DNA from: Rhizobium albus
Lineage (GTDB): Bacteria; Pseudomonadota; Alphaproteobacteria; Rhizobiales; Rhizobiaceae
Assembly: GCA_030160035.1 (NCBI GenBank)
Contig: BSNO01000001.1
Coordinates: 1,364,001-1,428,000, forward strand
Direction of reading: 5' to 3'
Length of the DNA stretch: 64,000 nucleotides
Numbering within the stretch: the first letter of the stretch is position 1; every line of letters begins with the position of its first letter. The notes under the pieces are model-generated. The model was given only the letters and a program-made list of their open reading frames with translations, had not been told where the DNA came from and searched no databases. Position numbers and translations under genes: made by a program. Below, piece by piece: positions 16,166 to 25,370 of this stretch.

Positions 16166-16636
16166 TCACTCGTCGACCGGCGCAGCCATGCCGAGCGTCC
16201 GGATCGGCTCGAAGAATTCGTAGATCATCCCCACGAATTCCGGTTTGCCGTCTGCGGTCTCACGGTATTTCCCGACGGTGCGGATGAAGCGATATTCGCT
16301 CTCGCGCGATCGCAACCGTATGATCGCGTGGAAGGGCGCCCGGATGATCGTGGCTTGCTCGACCATCTCGAGCATCGCGTTGAGATCATTCGGATGGATG
16401 GCCGCATTGGCTTCCGTGAGAGAGATGGGCCCATCCCGATATTCCATACCGAAGATGTCGAAGACGCCGCGCGTCCAATAGGTGAGCCCCTGCTCGATAT
16501 CCGTGCGCCAGAAACCGGTGCGTCGGAAATAGGAGGACAGGTCGCAGACGTCGTCCGCGGTCAGTCCGATCTGTTCGAACTGCGGTCGTGCTCCGGTCAG
16601 CGTGTCGAGATCGTATCGGATAAGCACCAGAAGCAT
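16166..16636 (-). CDS. PAS-fold protein without output domain
   Basis: A 156-residue cytosolic protein whose middle (about residues 45-145) reads as one PAS_3-type domain: FWRTDIEQGLTYWTRGVFDIFGM, AAIHPNDLNAMLEMV, FHAIIRLRSRESEYRFIRTVG and FVGMIYE. There is no kinase, cyclase or DNA-binding part, so it is a stand-alone sensor or adaptor. It is convergent with the Lrp gene. The function is unknown. Confidence 0.75.
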   Translation of the reverse strand: MLLVLIRYDLDTLTGARPQFEQIGLTADDVCDLSSYFRRTGFWRTDIEQGLTYWTRGVFDIFGMEYRDGPISLTEANAAIHPNDLNAMLEMVEQATIIRAPFHAIIRLRSRESEYRFIRTVGKYRETADGKPEFVGMIYEFFEPIRTLGMAAPVDE

Positions 16637-16750
16637 CCGTGGTCAGGTTTGCCGCGACTTCTCCGCCCGGCTGCTTCTGGTGTATGATACCCCTACTAAC
16701 GGCCTGTAAACACGATTTGTCAGATACCGTGTCAATATCGTGTGGAAACG

Positions 16751-17620
16751 CTATTTCTCCAGGCGAGCCAACAGCGAGGATGTATCCCAGCGGTTGCCGC
16801 CCATCTTCTGAACTTCCGCATAGAACTGATCGACGAGGGCTGCGACCGGCAGAGACGCGCCGTTGCGCCGTGCTTCATCGAGCACAATGGACAGGTCTTT
16901 TCGCATCCAGTCGACTGCGAAACCGTGCTCGTACTGACCCTGCACCATGGTCTTGTAGCGGTTTTCCATCTGCCAGGAGCCCGCGGCTCCCTTCGAGATG
17001 ACGTCCACGACAGCCGCAATGTCGAGCCCTGCCTTCATGCCGAAGTGCAGGCCTTCCGAGAGGCCCTGAACGAGGCCGGCGATGCAGATCTGGTTGACCA
17101 TCTTGGTCAGCTGGCCAGCGCCGACGTCTCCCATGCGACCAACCATCTTCGCATAGGATTCGATGACCGGCTTTGCCTTGTCGAACGTCGCCTGGTCGCC
17201 ACCGACCATCACGGTCAGCGCGCCGTTTTCGGCGCCTGCCTGGCCGCCGGACACGGGGGCATCGAGAAAGCCGAAGCCCTTGTCGTTGGCCACCGCGGCA
17301 AGCTCCCGCGCGACTTCTGCAGAAGCAGTCGTGTTGTCGATGAAGACCGCGCCGGCTTTGACACCATGGAAAGCACCGTCGGGACCTGTGGTCACAGCGC
17401 GCAGATCATCGTCATTTCCGACGCAGCTGAAGACGAAATCGGCATCCTTGGCGCATTCGGCCGGCGTCGGCCGCGATGCCCCGTTGAACTCGGCGGCCCA
17501 CCTTTCCGCCTTGGCGGCGCTGCGGTTATATACCGTGACGTCGTGGCCACCACGATTCTTCAGGTGACCGGCCATGGGATAGCCCATGACGCCAAGACCG
17601 ATGAAAGCGACTTTCGCCAT
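16751..17620 (-). CDS. NAD(P)-dependent beta-hydroxyacid dehydrogenase (3-hydroxyisobutyrate dehydrogenase-like)
   Basis: A 289-residue dehydrogenase. The Rossmann motif GLGVMGYPMAGHL is at residues 8-20, the substrate-binding signature DAPVSGGQAGAENGAL near 120, and the catalytic lysine in GAGQLTKMVNQ near 172. Relatives oxidise 3-hydroxyisobutyrate (valine catabolism) or reduce tartronate semialdehyde. No other valine-pathway gene is nearby, so the substrate stays open. The coding strand opposes the penicillin acylase gene. Confidence 0.88.
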   Translation of the reverse strand: MAKVAFIGLGVMGYPMAGHLKNRGGHDVTVYNRSAAKAERWAAEFNGASRPTPAECAKDADFVFSCVGNDDDLRAVTTGPDGAFHGVKAGAVFIDNTTASAEVARELAAVANDKGFGFLDAPVSGGQAGAENGALTVMVGGDQATFDKAKPVIESYAKMVGRMGDVGAGQLTKMVNQICIAGLVQGLSEGLHFGMKAGLDIAAVVDVISKGAAGSWQMENRYKTMVQGQYEHGFAVDWMRKDLSIVLDEARRNGASLPVAALVDQFYAEVQKMGGNRWDTSSLLARLEK

Positions 17621-17701
17621 TGCGTTCTCTCCTCATTCAAATTCAAGCCGAGCCGGCAGACGCGTTGCCAACCTGCTTAGGTGCCAACCGGAAATAGATC
17701 A

Positions 17702-20167
17702 ATGAAGCGTGCGCTCAAAGTCCTCATTGCACTGACATTTGCGGTGCTGCCATTGGCGCTTCTCGCCGCTGGCCTCGGTGTCGTGTGGCTCGCCCGCTCG
17801 CTGCCGCCTGCAGCAGGCACGATCCAGATGGCGGGCATGAGCGGCCCGGTCACGATTGCGAGGGATGCGAATGGCGTTCCGCACATCCGCGGCACTGCGC
17901 GCAACGATGTCTTCGCAGCGCTGGGTGTTGCCCACGCACAGGATCGGCTGTGGCAGATGGAGGTGGCGCGCATGGCGGCGCAGGGCCGTCTCTCTGAAAT
18001 GTTCGGCTCGACCACGCTCAATACGGATATCTTCCTGCGCAGTGTCGCCATCTACGATGCATCGGTCGCTTCGCTCGAAGCCTTGCCTGCGGCCGATCGC
18101 GAGGCACTCCAGCGCTATGCGGATGGCGTGAATGCCTGGCTGCAGCGCGACAACCGCTTCTTTGCCTCGCGCCTTCCAGTCGAATTCGTGGCGCTCGGCC
18201 ATCAACCTGAGCCATGGACACCCGCCGACAGCGTCGCCGTCGTCAAGATGATGTCCGTTGGCCTCGCAGCCAATATCGGCGACGAGATCAACCGCCTCGC
18301 TTTTGCCCGCCAGGGCCTGAACTCCGAAGAGATTGCCGAGCTCATGCCTTTGGTCCCGGGGCTTGATGCACCGGCACTGCCGGACCTCATCGATTTGCTG
18401 GAGCTACGCGACGCCGCACCGCTGCGCGAAGCGGGTCTTGGCCCGCAACCGTTCGGCTTGATCGAGCATGGCGGCATGACGGGCGAGGGCGCTTCGAACA
18501 ACTGGGTCGTGTCCGGCCAGCGCACCGATACAGGCCTTCCGATCCTTGCCAATGATCCGCATCTTGGCCTGAACGCGCCATCGGTCTGGTACCTCGCGCA
18601 TCTGCGCGTAGACGGCGCCGACGATGAGGCCGCGCAGAACCTCGTGGGTGCAACCCTTGCCGGTGCGCCGCTCGTGCTGCTTGGCCGCAACGATAACGTT
18701 GCCTGGGGCTTCACCAACACGGGTACCGACGTTCAGGACCTCTTCATCGAGCAGGTGCGGCCAGGCGAGCCGGATCGTTACCGCACCCCGGACGGATGGG
18801 CGCTGTTTGGCAGCCGCGAAGAGACGATCGTCATTTCCGGTGCCGAGCCGCATCGTTTCACACGTCTCAGCACCAGACATGGTCCGGTTCTGCCGCCAAG
18901 CTACCGGAACCTGGATCGACTGCTGCCGGCAGACCATGTGGCGGCACTTCAATGGACGGCGCTTGCTCGCGACGACACCACCATATCGATCGGCCTTGCG
19001 CTTTGGGATTTTGAGACGGTCTCGGACTTCCAGGCCGGCATGGAAGGGTTCGTCACGCCGATGCAGTCGATCGTCGTTGCAGATCGGCAAGGCGACATTG
19101 GCTTGATTGCACCCGGCCGCGTGCCTGTTCGCCACCCCGACAATCTCGTGATGGGCCGTGCACCCGTTCCGGGGTGGGACGCGATCTATGACTGGCAGGG
19201 CTTCGTCGATTTCGAGGCGCTACCGCGCGAGATCAACCCGCAGGTCGGCGCTATCGGAACGGCCAACACGCGGATCGTCGGTGACGATTATTCGGAGATG
19301 CTGACGCTCGACTGGGACGAGCCCTATCGCCAGCAGCGCGTGGATGCACTCATCGTCGATGCCGAAGACCAGCATACGGTCGAACTGTCGGGCGCAGCGC
19401 AAGCCGACGTCTATTCGCCGGTTTTCGCCGAGCTGATGCCGATGATGCTGTCGATGGCACAAAGTGAAGGCGGGGGCGATCCTTTCGTCCTTGCGCTTTT
19501 GGCCGATTGGGATTTTCAGATGGCGCGTGAGCGCCCCGAGCCGCTCATCGCGATGGCATGGCTTCGCGAGGCGACGCGTGCGATTTTTGCCGATGATCTC
19601 GGCCCTGCCTTCGATGGCTGGTTCCAGGCGCACGGCCTCGTGATGGTCAACGTGCTCGGTGGGAATACCAGTCGCGACTGGTGCGACGATGTCGGCACCG
19701 AAGCGAGGGAAACCTGCGCCACCATCGTGCGTCAGGCGCTCGATCGCGCCCTGATCGATATCGAGCGACGCTATGGTGACGATCGGAGTGCCTGGCGCTG
19801 GGGCGAAGCACACCGTGCGGTGAGCGTGCACCAGCCTTTTGGCCAGGTCTCTCCGCTTGACCGCATCTTCAAAGTCGAAGTGGAAAGCGGTGGTGGGCCA
19901 TTCACGCTCGACCGCGGCAGGACGGTGTTTTCAAACGAGGACGACCCCTTCGCGAACCGCCACGCGTCGAGCTACCGGGCGATCTACGATCTTGCCGATC
20001 TGGACGCATCCACCTTCATGATCACGACGGGTCAATCCGGCAACATCTTCTCTCGCCACTATAGCGATCTGGCCAAGCCGTGGAGCGATGTGGAAGGGCT
20101 GAGGATAGACACGGATCCTGCGAAATATGAGCCATCCGTCGAAGGCGCATGGCAAATAATTCCTTAA
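17702..20167 (+). CDS. Penicillin acylase family (S45) Ntn-hydrolase
   Basis: An 821-residue precursor. An N-terminal hydrophobic segment (residues 8-35) exports or anchors it, followed by the A chain with IARDANGVPHIRG and GVAHAQDRLWQMEV. The B chain begins at the nucleophile Ser265 in GEGASNNWVVSGQRT after autocleavage; PILANDPHLGLNAPSVWY and WGFTNTGTDVQDLF are typical. Members hydrolyse penicillin amides or N-acyl-homoserine lactones and other amides, and the natural substrate cannot be read from sequence. The ATG at 17702 gives a normal signal sequence; a start at 17681 is also possible. Confidence 0.92.
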   Translation: MKRALKVLIALTFAVLPLALLAAGLGVVWLARSLPPAAGTIQMAGMSGPVTIARDANGVPHIRGTARNDVFAALGVAHAQDRLWQMEVARMAAQGRLSEMFGSTTLNTDIFLRSVAIYDASVASLEALPAADREALQRYADGVNAWLQRDNRFFASRLPVEFVALGHQPEPWTPADSVAVVKMMSVGLAANIGDEINRLAFARQGLNSEEIAELMPLVPGLDAPALPDLIDLLELRDAAPLREAGLGPQPFGLIEHGGMTGEGASNNWVVSGQRTDTGLPILANDPHLGLNAPSVWYLAHLRVDGADDEAAQNLVGATLAGAPLVLLGRNDNVAWGFTNTGTDVQDLFIEQVRPGEPDRYRTPDGWALFGSREETIVISGAEPHRFTRLSTRHGPVLPPSYRNLDRLLPADHVAALQWTALARDDTTISIGLALWDFETVSDFQAGMEGFVTPMQSIVVADRQGDIGLIAPGRVPVRHPDNLVMGRAPVPGWDAIYDWQGFVDFEALPREINPQVGAIGTANTRIVGDDYSEMLTLDWDEPYRQQRVDALIVDAEDQHTVELSGAAQADVYSPVFAELMPMMLSMAQSEGGGDPFVLALLADWDFQMARERPEPLIAMAWLREATRAIFADDLGPAFDGWFQAHGLVMVNVLGGNTSRDWCDDVGTEARETCATIVRQALDRALIDIERRYGDDRSAWRWGEAHRAVSVHQPFGQVSPLDRIFKVEVESGGGPFTLDRGRTVFSNEDDPFANRHASSYRAIYDLADLDASTFMITTGQSGNIFSRHYSDLAKPWSDVEGLRIDTDPAKYEPSVEGAWQIIP

Positions 20168-20224
20168 CGCTTTCAGAGACTTTCATGGAAGCTGCTCTAG
20201 GTGTCCCGATATCGACGCACCGAT

Positions 20225-20250
20225 GGAACTCTTTTCACGGATCGGGAGTT
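20225..20250 (+). promoter_or_regulatory. Candidate EcfG-type general stress promoter
   Basis: GGAAC at 20225, 17 bases, then AGTT at 20247. The general stress sigma factor EcfG of alphaproteobacteria recognises GGAAC-N16/17-CGTT, so this is one mismatch off. It lies 70 bases before the LOV kinase gene, a class often linked to the general stress response. Confidence 0.4.
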
Positions 20251-20319
20251 GATCCAGCAATCATTCGAGATGACGCCGTGGGCCAAGCCTGGGCGCTTCT
20301 ATAATCGAGGCACTGTGGC

Positions 20320-21486
20320 TTGATCGACGGGCGTAAACCACCAACGGGTCGCCAAATCTCCGACGCTAAGGTTGCCGAACAGCTGCTCTATAGTCAGCAC
20401 GCCATCGGTGACCCCTTCGCGGCGGCGATCAATGGTACCCGCATGGCCATGATCATCACGGGACCCTCGGAACAGGACAACCCGATCATCTTCGCCAACA
20501 AGGCGTTCTGTCGATTGACGGGATATGACCACGACGAGATCATCGGGCACAATTGTCGCTTCATCCAGGGTCCCGATACGAGCCGTCGTGCGGTCGAGCG
20601 GATTTCGCAAGCGATCAGGCGTGAAGAAGACGTTCATGTCGAACTGGTGAACTACCGCAAGGACGGTACACCGTTCTGGAATTCGCTGTTCCTGTCGCCC
20701 GTCCGAAACAGCGAAGGCGAAGTGAAGTTCTTCTTCGGCTCGCAGCTCGATGTCAGTGACAAGAAGCAGACGGAATTCGATCTTCATTCTGTGAACGATG
20801 AATTGCGCGAGACGAAGACGTTGCTCGAGCAGCAGATCGACGATCGCACCGGCGAGCTGATGCGGCTCCTTTCGCAGCGTTCGCGGCTGATCAACGAGCT
20901 CGATCATCGCGTCAAGAACAATCTTCAGTTGATCAACTCTCTGCTGGGGTTTGAACTTCGCCGCGATCTCGGTCCGGAAGCTCGCGAAGTGGTCAATCGG
21001 CTCCATCAGCGCATCGATGCTCTGGGCCTTGCCCATAAGGACCAGCACAACAAGGAAGCGATCGGCTATTTCCGCGTCGACACCTTCGTCCGCATTCTGG
21101 TGAGCAAGGTTCTGACCAACCACCCGCGATGGCACTCCGAGCCCACTTACCGGATGGAAGAGGTGCTGCTGCCGATCGGTAAAGCGGCCCCGCTGGCGCT
21201 CGCGCTCAACGAGTTCGTCCGCAGCCTCGTGTCCAACACCGAGGACATCGTCGACGGCGCCAAGTTGGAAATCAGCGCGCGCACGCAGAATGAGAAGCTC
21301 GTCATCGACGTCTCGTCGGCCGATTTGACGGAAGCAAGATGCCGTCGCGCCTTTGACGGCATTGAGGGATGGACGATGCGCCTCATTGAGCGGCAGCTCG
21401 AAGCGCGCATCGAATTTACGGATATGGATGGGCACTGCGGGGTGAAACTCGCGATGCCGCTGAACGGGGGTTCCCATGGCGATTGA
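20320..21486 (+). CDS. lovK: LOV-domain blue-light sensor, HisKA_2-type kinase with degenerate ATP-binding domain
   Basis: A 388-residue soluble photoreceptor. The LOV domain (about residues 30-150) carries the flavin-adduct motif GHNCRFIQGPDT with Cys79. A coiled coil leads to the phosphoacceptor region INELDHRVKNNLQLINSLL (His196), typical of HisKA_2/HWE kinases. The C-terminal ATP-binding domain looks decayed: the N-box reads ALNEFVRSLVSN, and the DxGxG and GTGLGL glycine loops cannot be found. Start: TTG at 20320; no upstream ATG is in frame. The stop overlaps the receiver gene by 11 bases, as in lovK-lovR pairs. Confidence 0.87.
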   Translation: MIDGRKPPTGRQISDAKVAEQLLYSQHAIGDPFAAAINGTRMAMIITGPSEQDNPIIFANKAFCRLTGYDHDEIIGHNCRFIQGPDTSRRAVERISQAIRREEDVHVELVNYRKDGTPFWNSLFLSPVRNSEGEVKFFFGSQLDVSDKKQTEFDLHSVNDELRETKTLLEQQIDDRTGELMRLLSQRSRLINELDHRVKNNLQLINSLLGFELRRDLGPEAREVVNRLHQRIDALGLAHKDQHNKEAIGYFRVDTFVRILVSKVLTNHPRWHSEPTYRMEEVLLPIGKAAPLALALNEFVRSLVSNTEDIVDGAKLEISARTQNEKLVIDVSSADLTEARCRRAFDGIEGWTMRLIERQLEARIEFTDMDGHCGVKLAMPLNGGSHGD

Positions 21487-21910
21487 TCATCGCAAGCCGC
21501 GCAAGATCGTCATCATCGAAGACGAGGTGCTGCTGGCGCTGGATCTGGAAATGATCGCCGAGGATGTCGGCTTTACTGTTGCCGGCCAAGCCGGCCGGAA
21601 GAACGAAGCGATCGATGTCATTCAGCGCTCACGACCGGATCTATGCCTGGTCGATGTCCATCTTCTGGACGGGCCCACCGGCGTAGATGTTGCCCGCTTC
21701 GCAGTTGAGAACACAAACGCACTCGTTGTGTTCGTCACGGCCAATCGGGCCGCCTTGCCAGAAGATCTGGTCGGCGCATACGGCATCATATCGAAGCCCT
21801 ACACGGTCTCAGGCGTCAAAGACGCCCTGCGCCATCTGCTCGGCGTGATCAACGACAACAATGACGCAGACGCCGTAACACCAGCGGAATTGCGCGCAGC
21901 TGCTCGCTGA
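21476..21910 (+). CDS. lovR: Single-domain response regulator (LovR-like)
   Basis: A 144-residue receiver domain with no output domain. Acidic pocket IIEDEVLLALDLE, phosphoacceptor Asp in CLVDVHLLDGPTG, conserved Thr in VFVTANRA and Lys in IISKPYT. Its start lies inside the end of the LOV kinase, so the pair is co-translated. Single receivers next to LOV kinases act as phosphate sinks or relays in alphaproteobacterial general stress signalling; this role is inferred from the pairing. Confidence 0.85.
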   Translation: MAIDHRKPRKIVIIEDEVLLALDLEMIAEDVGFTVAGQAGRKNEAIDVIQRSRPDLCLVDVHLLDGPTGVDVARFAVENTNALVVFVTANRAALPEDLVGAYGIISKPYTVSGVKDALRHLLGVINDNNDADAVTPAELRAAAR

Positions 21911-21935
21911 ACCTCAAGCCAGCGCAGCTTCAGGC

Positions 21936-23417
21936 CTAAAGCGCGGCGTTCTTTAGCGGAAAAGCGATCGCAACCTGTGCACCTTCCGGTGGCCAGGCGA
22001 AGTCCAGCTTGCCGCCCAATTGTCCTTCGACGCTGATCTTGGCGAGCCGGCTCCCGAAACCGCTGGGTTCGGGCGTCGATCGGATTTTGGGCCCACCGGT
22101 CTCCTTCCAATTCAAACGGAATGCATCGTCATCGGTTTCCCATTCGACGCTGATGCGTCCCTCGGATGTCGACAGCGCACCGTACTTCGCGGCATTGGTG
22201 GCCATTTCGTGGATGACCAGCGCCATGCTGGTCGCGGCCTTCGAGCCGAGGACGATAGACGGCCCCTCAATCTTCATCCGCGAACCTTCGGCGTCGACAT
22301 GTGGCGCCATGATCCGCTCGACCAGATCGTGGAAGGCGATGCGCCCGCCTTCGGCATCGGACCCGGCATCGTTCATGACCATGCCGTGCGCGTGGGACAA
22401 TGCGCTGAGGCGCCCGGTCAGAATTCCGGCCATCTCTTTTGGCGTCGACGCGTTGCGCGCCGTCATGGTGACCATCGAGATCGCGACAGAGAAGAGGTTC
22501 TTGACGCGGTGGTTGAGTTCGCGGAGCAGCAACTCGCGGCCGCGCGCCGATTTGACGCTCTCCGTGCGGTCCAGCCCCTGGACGAAGACACCGGTGACCT
22601 GATCAGCGCTATCGAAGATAGGATGATAGGTAAAATCGAGGAAGGCTTCGCTTTCCGGTCCGCCTTTTTCCTGCTGCAGCACGATGCGCGCGGCTTCACG
22701 GCTGATGGGCTCGCGCGTCTGATACACGCTGTCGAGCATTTCGTAGAAACCTTGGCCAGACAGCTCCGGCAAAGCCTTGCGCACCGGCTTCCCGACCAGA
22801 TTTCGGCGGCCGACAAAGCGGGTGTAGGCTTCGTTGACGAAGGTGAACACATGCTCGGGGCCAGAGAGAACCGCGATCATGCCTGGTGCCTGGTTGAACA
22901 GCCGGCGGAAATCGTTGTTTTCCTCAAGAAGCGCCTTTTGTGCTTCTTCGGCCTCCTGCGCACGACGGATGAGAGCCGTTTCGAGACCAACGGTTCGGAA
23001 CGGGACGAAGGTCGAGCGACGTAGGCGATGCAACTCCGTCACATCGACCGTGTTCTGCACAACGTGTGTCACCGTCCCTTCCTCATCATGGATGGGGAAG
23101 TGGATGGCCGTCCAATAGCGATCGTCGAACCCATCGCCTTTGGCATTGGGAATGGCGTAATGGATGTGCGCCAGCGTGTCGGCCTTGCCGCTGCGCAAGA
23201 CGCGATTCAGCGAATCGCGCAGATCGCGCCCCGCCGGCCCATCATTCGGAAAGATATCGAAAATGCAGTTGCCGAGAAGAGCATCCAGGCTCTTGCCGGT
23301 CGCTTTGCAGTAGGCTGGATTTGCCGCGACGTAACGCAGCTGTGGGTCGAGTACCATGTAAGGGCTGGGGATTGCGTTGAACAGCTCCCCAAATCTCTCG
23401 AATTCCGCAGAAGCCAC
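21936..23417 (-). CDS. PAS-PAS HWE histidine kinase
   Basis: A 493-residue soluble kinase with two PAS domains (about residues 8-135 and 170-285) and an HWE kinase core: LLLRELNHRVKNLFSVAIS (His near 301), VIHEMATNAAKYGALS as N-box with the HWE histidine, and WKETGGP for the Trp-x-Glu motif; GFGSRLAKISVEGQLGG closes the ATP site. It starts with GTG at 23417. It is convergent with the LovR-like gene 26 bases away. The ATP site is intact here, unlike in the LOV kinase next door, so the two could work on the same receiver; that is speculation. Confidence 0.9.
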   Translation of the reverse strand: MASAEFERFGELFNAIPSPYMVLDPQLRYVAANPAYCKATGKSLDALLGNCIFDIFPNDGPAGRDLRDSLNRVLRSGKADTLAHIHYAIPNAKGDGFDDRYWTAIHFPIHDEEGTVTHVVQNTVDVTELHRLRRSTFVPFRTVGLETALIRRAQEAEEAQKALLEENNDFRRLFNQAPGMIAVLSGPEHVFTFVNEAYTRFVGRRNLVGKPVRKALPELSGQGFYEMLDSVYQTREPISREAARIVLQQEKGGPESEAFLDFTYHPIFDSADQVTGVFVQGLDRTESVKSARGRELLLRELNHRVKNLFSVAISMVTMTARNASTPKEMAGILTGRLSALSHAHGMVMNDAGSDAEGGRIAFHDLVERIMAPHVDAEGSRMKIEGPSIVLGSKAATSMALVIHEMATNAAKYGALSTSEGRISVEWETDDDAFRLNWKETGGPKIRSTPEPSGFGSRLAKISVEGQLGGKLDFAWPPEGAQVAIAFPLKNAAL

Positions 23418-23663
23418 GCGCGCTTTCTTTCGATATCAAGTGCCGGCAACGACAAGTCGATCGGCAAAAGTCGGCAACGATCTCGACAGCCAGGTAGAGT
23501 GACCGAAGAGCGGGAAGCTGTGTCCGTAAAAGCGCGTCCCTCGATTTTTCAAATCACATGAACATCCCGGTAGTCATCCATCGCCCAGAAGACATGGCAT
23601 TTCAAGCATTTTCACCGTTGTGCGCAATTTGAGGAAATTCTTTTATACCGTATTTTCAGGCGG

Positions 23664-24494
23664 TTAACGTTTGAGGTGACGCGTGAGGCGCCGTTCTAAG
23701 ACGGCCCACAAATTGCGCAGCGCTTCCACGATCAGAAGATAGAAAACGGCAGCCCAGAGATAGGTCTGGAAGTCGAAGGTGCGTGAGAAGGCGCGCCGTG
23801 TTTCGCCCATCAGATCGAAGACCGTGATGATGGAAACGATCGCCGAGCCCTTGATCATCAAGATGATCTCGTTGCCGTAGGGCCGAAGCGCTACCATCAT
23901 CGCCTGCGGCAGGATGATCTTGCGGAAGGTGACGTTGCGGGGCAGGCCGAGCGCTGCAGCACCCTCGTGCTGGCCAACGGGAACGCTCGCGATCGCCCCG
24001 CGCAGAATTTCGGCTTGATACGCGGCGGTATTGAGCGTGAAGGCGAAGAGGGCGCAATACCAGGGCTCGCGGAAGAACGTCCAGAGCCCAACCGTCTCGA
24101 GAGCCCCGCGGAACTGGCCAAGACCGTAATAGATCAGGAAGAGCTGCGCGATCAGCGGCGTGCCGCGAAAGAAGTAGACGTAGACATAGGCAAGGGCGCC
24201 GAACACCTTGTTCGTCGACATGCGTCCAAGAGCGACCGGCACGGACAGGATGGCGCCGAGCACGACGGAAATGATGACCAGTTGCAGCGTGATCCAAAGG
24301 CCGCTGAGATAGCCGGGTCCGTACTGGATCATCTTCTGGCTGTCGTAGCTTCCCACCAGAAAGAGGAAAAGCGCGACGCTTCCGGCAATCCAGATCGCCA
24401 GGAAGAGGTGTCCGATGATGCGCGATGCCGACCAACCGGCTGCCAATGCAGGCGGAGGTGGCTCAGGCGGCAGCACGCGCTGGATGACGCTCAT
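23664..24494 (-). CDS. Polar amino acid ABC transporter permease (HisM/OccM type)
   Basis: A 276-residue permease with an N-terminal cytoplasmic extension, five or more hydrophobic helices, and the binding-protein-dependent motif (EAA loop) HEGAAALGLPRNVTFRKIILPQA. FFRGTPLIAQLFLIYYGLGQF is a hallmark of the histidine/arginine/octopine permease class. It overlaps the preceding permease gene by 4 bases. It should form the membrane channel with the next gene for the binding protein at 25371-26147. Confidence 0.92.
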   Translation of the reverse strand: MSVIQRVLPPEPPPPALAAGWSASRIIGHLFLAIWIAGSVALFLFLVGSYDSQKMIQYGPGYLSGLWITLQLVIISVVLGAILSVPVALGRMSTNKVFGALAYVYVYFFRGTPLIAQLFLIYYGLGQFRGALETVGLWTFFREPWYCALFAFTLNTAAYQAEILRGAIASVPVGQHEGAAALGLPRNVTFRKIILPQAMMVALRPYGNEIILMIKGSAIVSIITVFDLMGETRRAFSRTFDFQTYLWAAVFYLLIVEALRNLWAVLERRLTRHLKR

Positions 24495-25264
24495 GTGCGG
24501 GCCTCGTCACGACCGGCCCACCGCTCGATATAGTGGATGACGATCGAGGACAGCATGGCGAGGACGAGGTAGATCAGGCAGGCGAGACCGAAGAACATGA
24601 AGGCCTCGCGCGTTACGCGCGCAGCGATGCCGGTCTGGCGCAGGATGTCGGCCAGGCCAATGACGGAAACGAGTGCCGTCTCCTTCAACAGGATCATCCA
24701 CAGATTGCCGAGGCCAGGCAGGGCGATGCGCACCAATTGCGGGATGATGATGCGCCGCATGGTCGTACTTCGCCGAAGGCCAAGCGCCGCGCCCGCCTCA
24801 TATTGTCCGTTCGGAATGGCGTGGAAGGCAGACACGAGCACTTCGCTCGAATAGGCCGAGAAGACGAGGCCCAGCGCGACCATGCCGGCCAGAAAGGCGT
24901 TGATCTCGATCGTCGTCGACGATCCCATGGCCGAGAGTAGGTTTTGCAGGCCGATCTGCGCGCCGTAATAGACGAGGAACAGCGTCAACAGTTCAGGCAG
25001 GCCGCGAAAGATCGTGGTGTAGATATCGGCCGCCAGCCGCAACGACTTTTCCTTGCTCTGCTTGGCGAGTGCCAGCATGAAGCCGGCGAAAAGGCCGAGG
25101 GGAAGGGTCGCCAGTGCAAGGGACACGGTGACGAACACGCCGGATGCGATCTCGTCGCCCCAGCCGGTATCGCCACAGGCAAGCAGGCTGTCGGAGGGAA
25201 AGAGACGGAAGATGCCAAGGGTGCCGCATAGCGGATCGAGCCAAGTCATCAGGGCTTGAAGCAT
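24491..25264 (-). CDS. Polar amino acid ABC transporter permease (HisQ/OccQ type)
   Basis: A 257-residue permease. The EAA loop reads YEAGAALGLRRSTTMRRIIIPQL; TIFRGLPELLTLFLVYYGAQI is the conserved first-helix region of HisQ/OccQ proteins. It lies between the binding protein (106 bases upstream) and the HisM-like permease. No ATP-binding subunit gene is present in this locus. Confidence 0.92.
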   Translation of the reverse strand: MLQALMTWLDPLCGTLGIFRLFPSDSLLACGDTGWGDEIASGVFVTVSLALATLPLGLFAGFMLALAKQSKEKSLRLAADIYTTIFRGLPELLTLFLVYYGAQIGLQNLLSAMGSSTTIEINAFLAGMVALGLVFSAYSSEVLVSAFHAIPNGQYEAGAALGLRRSTTMRRIIIPQLVRIALPGLGNLWMILLKETALVSVIGLADILRQTGIAARVTREAFMFFGLACLIYLVLAMLSSIVIHYIERWAGRDEART

Positions 25265-25313
25265 TGCCGCTATCCCGTTTCCCCATCATCCATGCCGCGA
25301 TGGATGCACAAAG

Positions 25314-25350
25314 CCATCATGGCCGGTTTTGAGCCAGCCGGCCATGATGG
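25314..25350 (-). other. Intercistronic stem-loop between binding protein and permease genes
   Basis: CCATCATGGCCGG pairs perfectly with CCGGCCATGATGG (13 bp, 11-nt loop). There is no T-run, so it is more likely an mRNA-stabilising or attenuating hairpin than a full terminator. Such elements let the binding protein be made in excess over the permeases. Confidence 0.75.
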
Positions 25351-25370
25351 AGTTCGAATGATCGTCGGGC

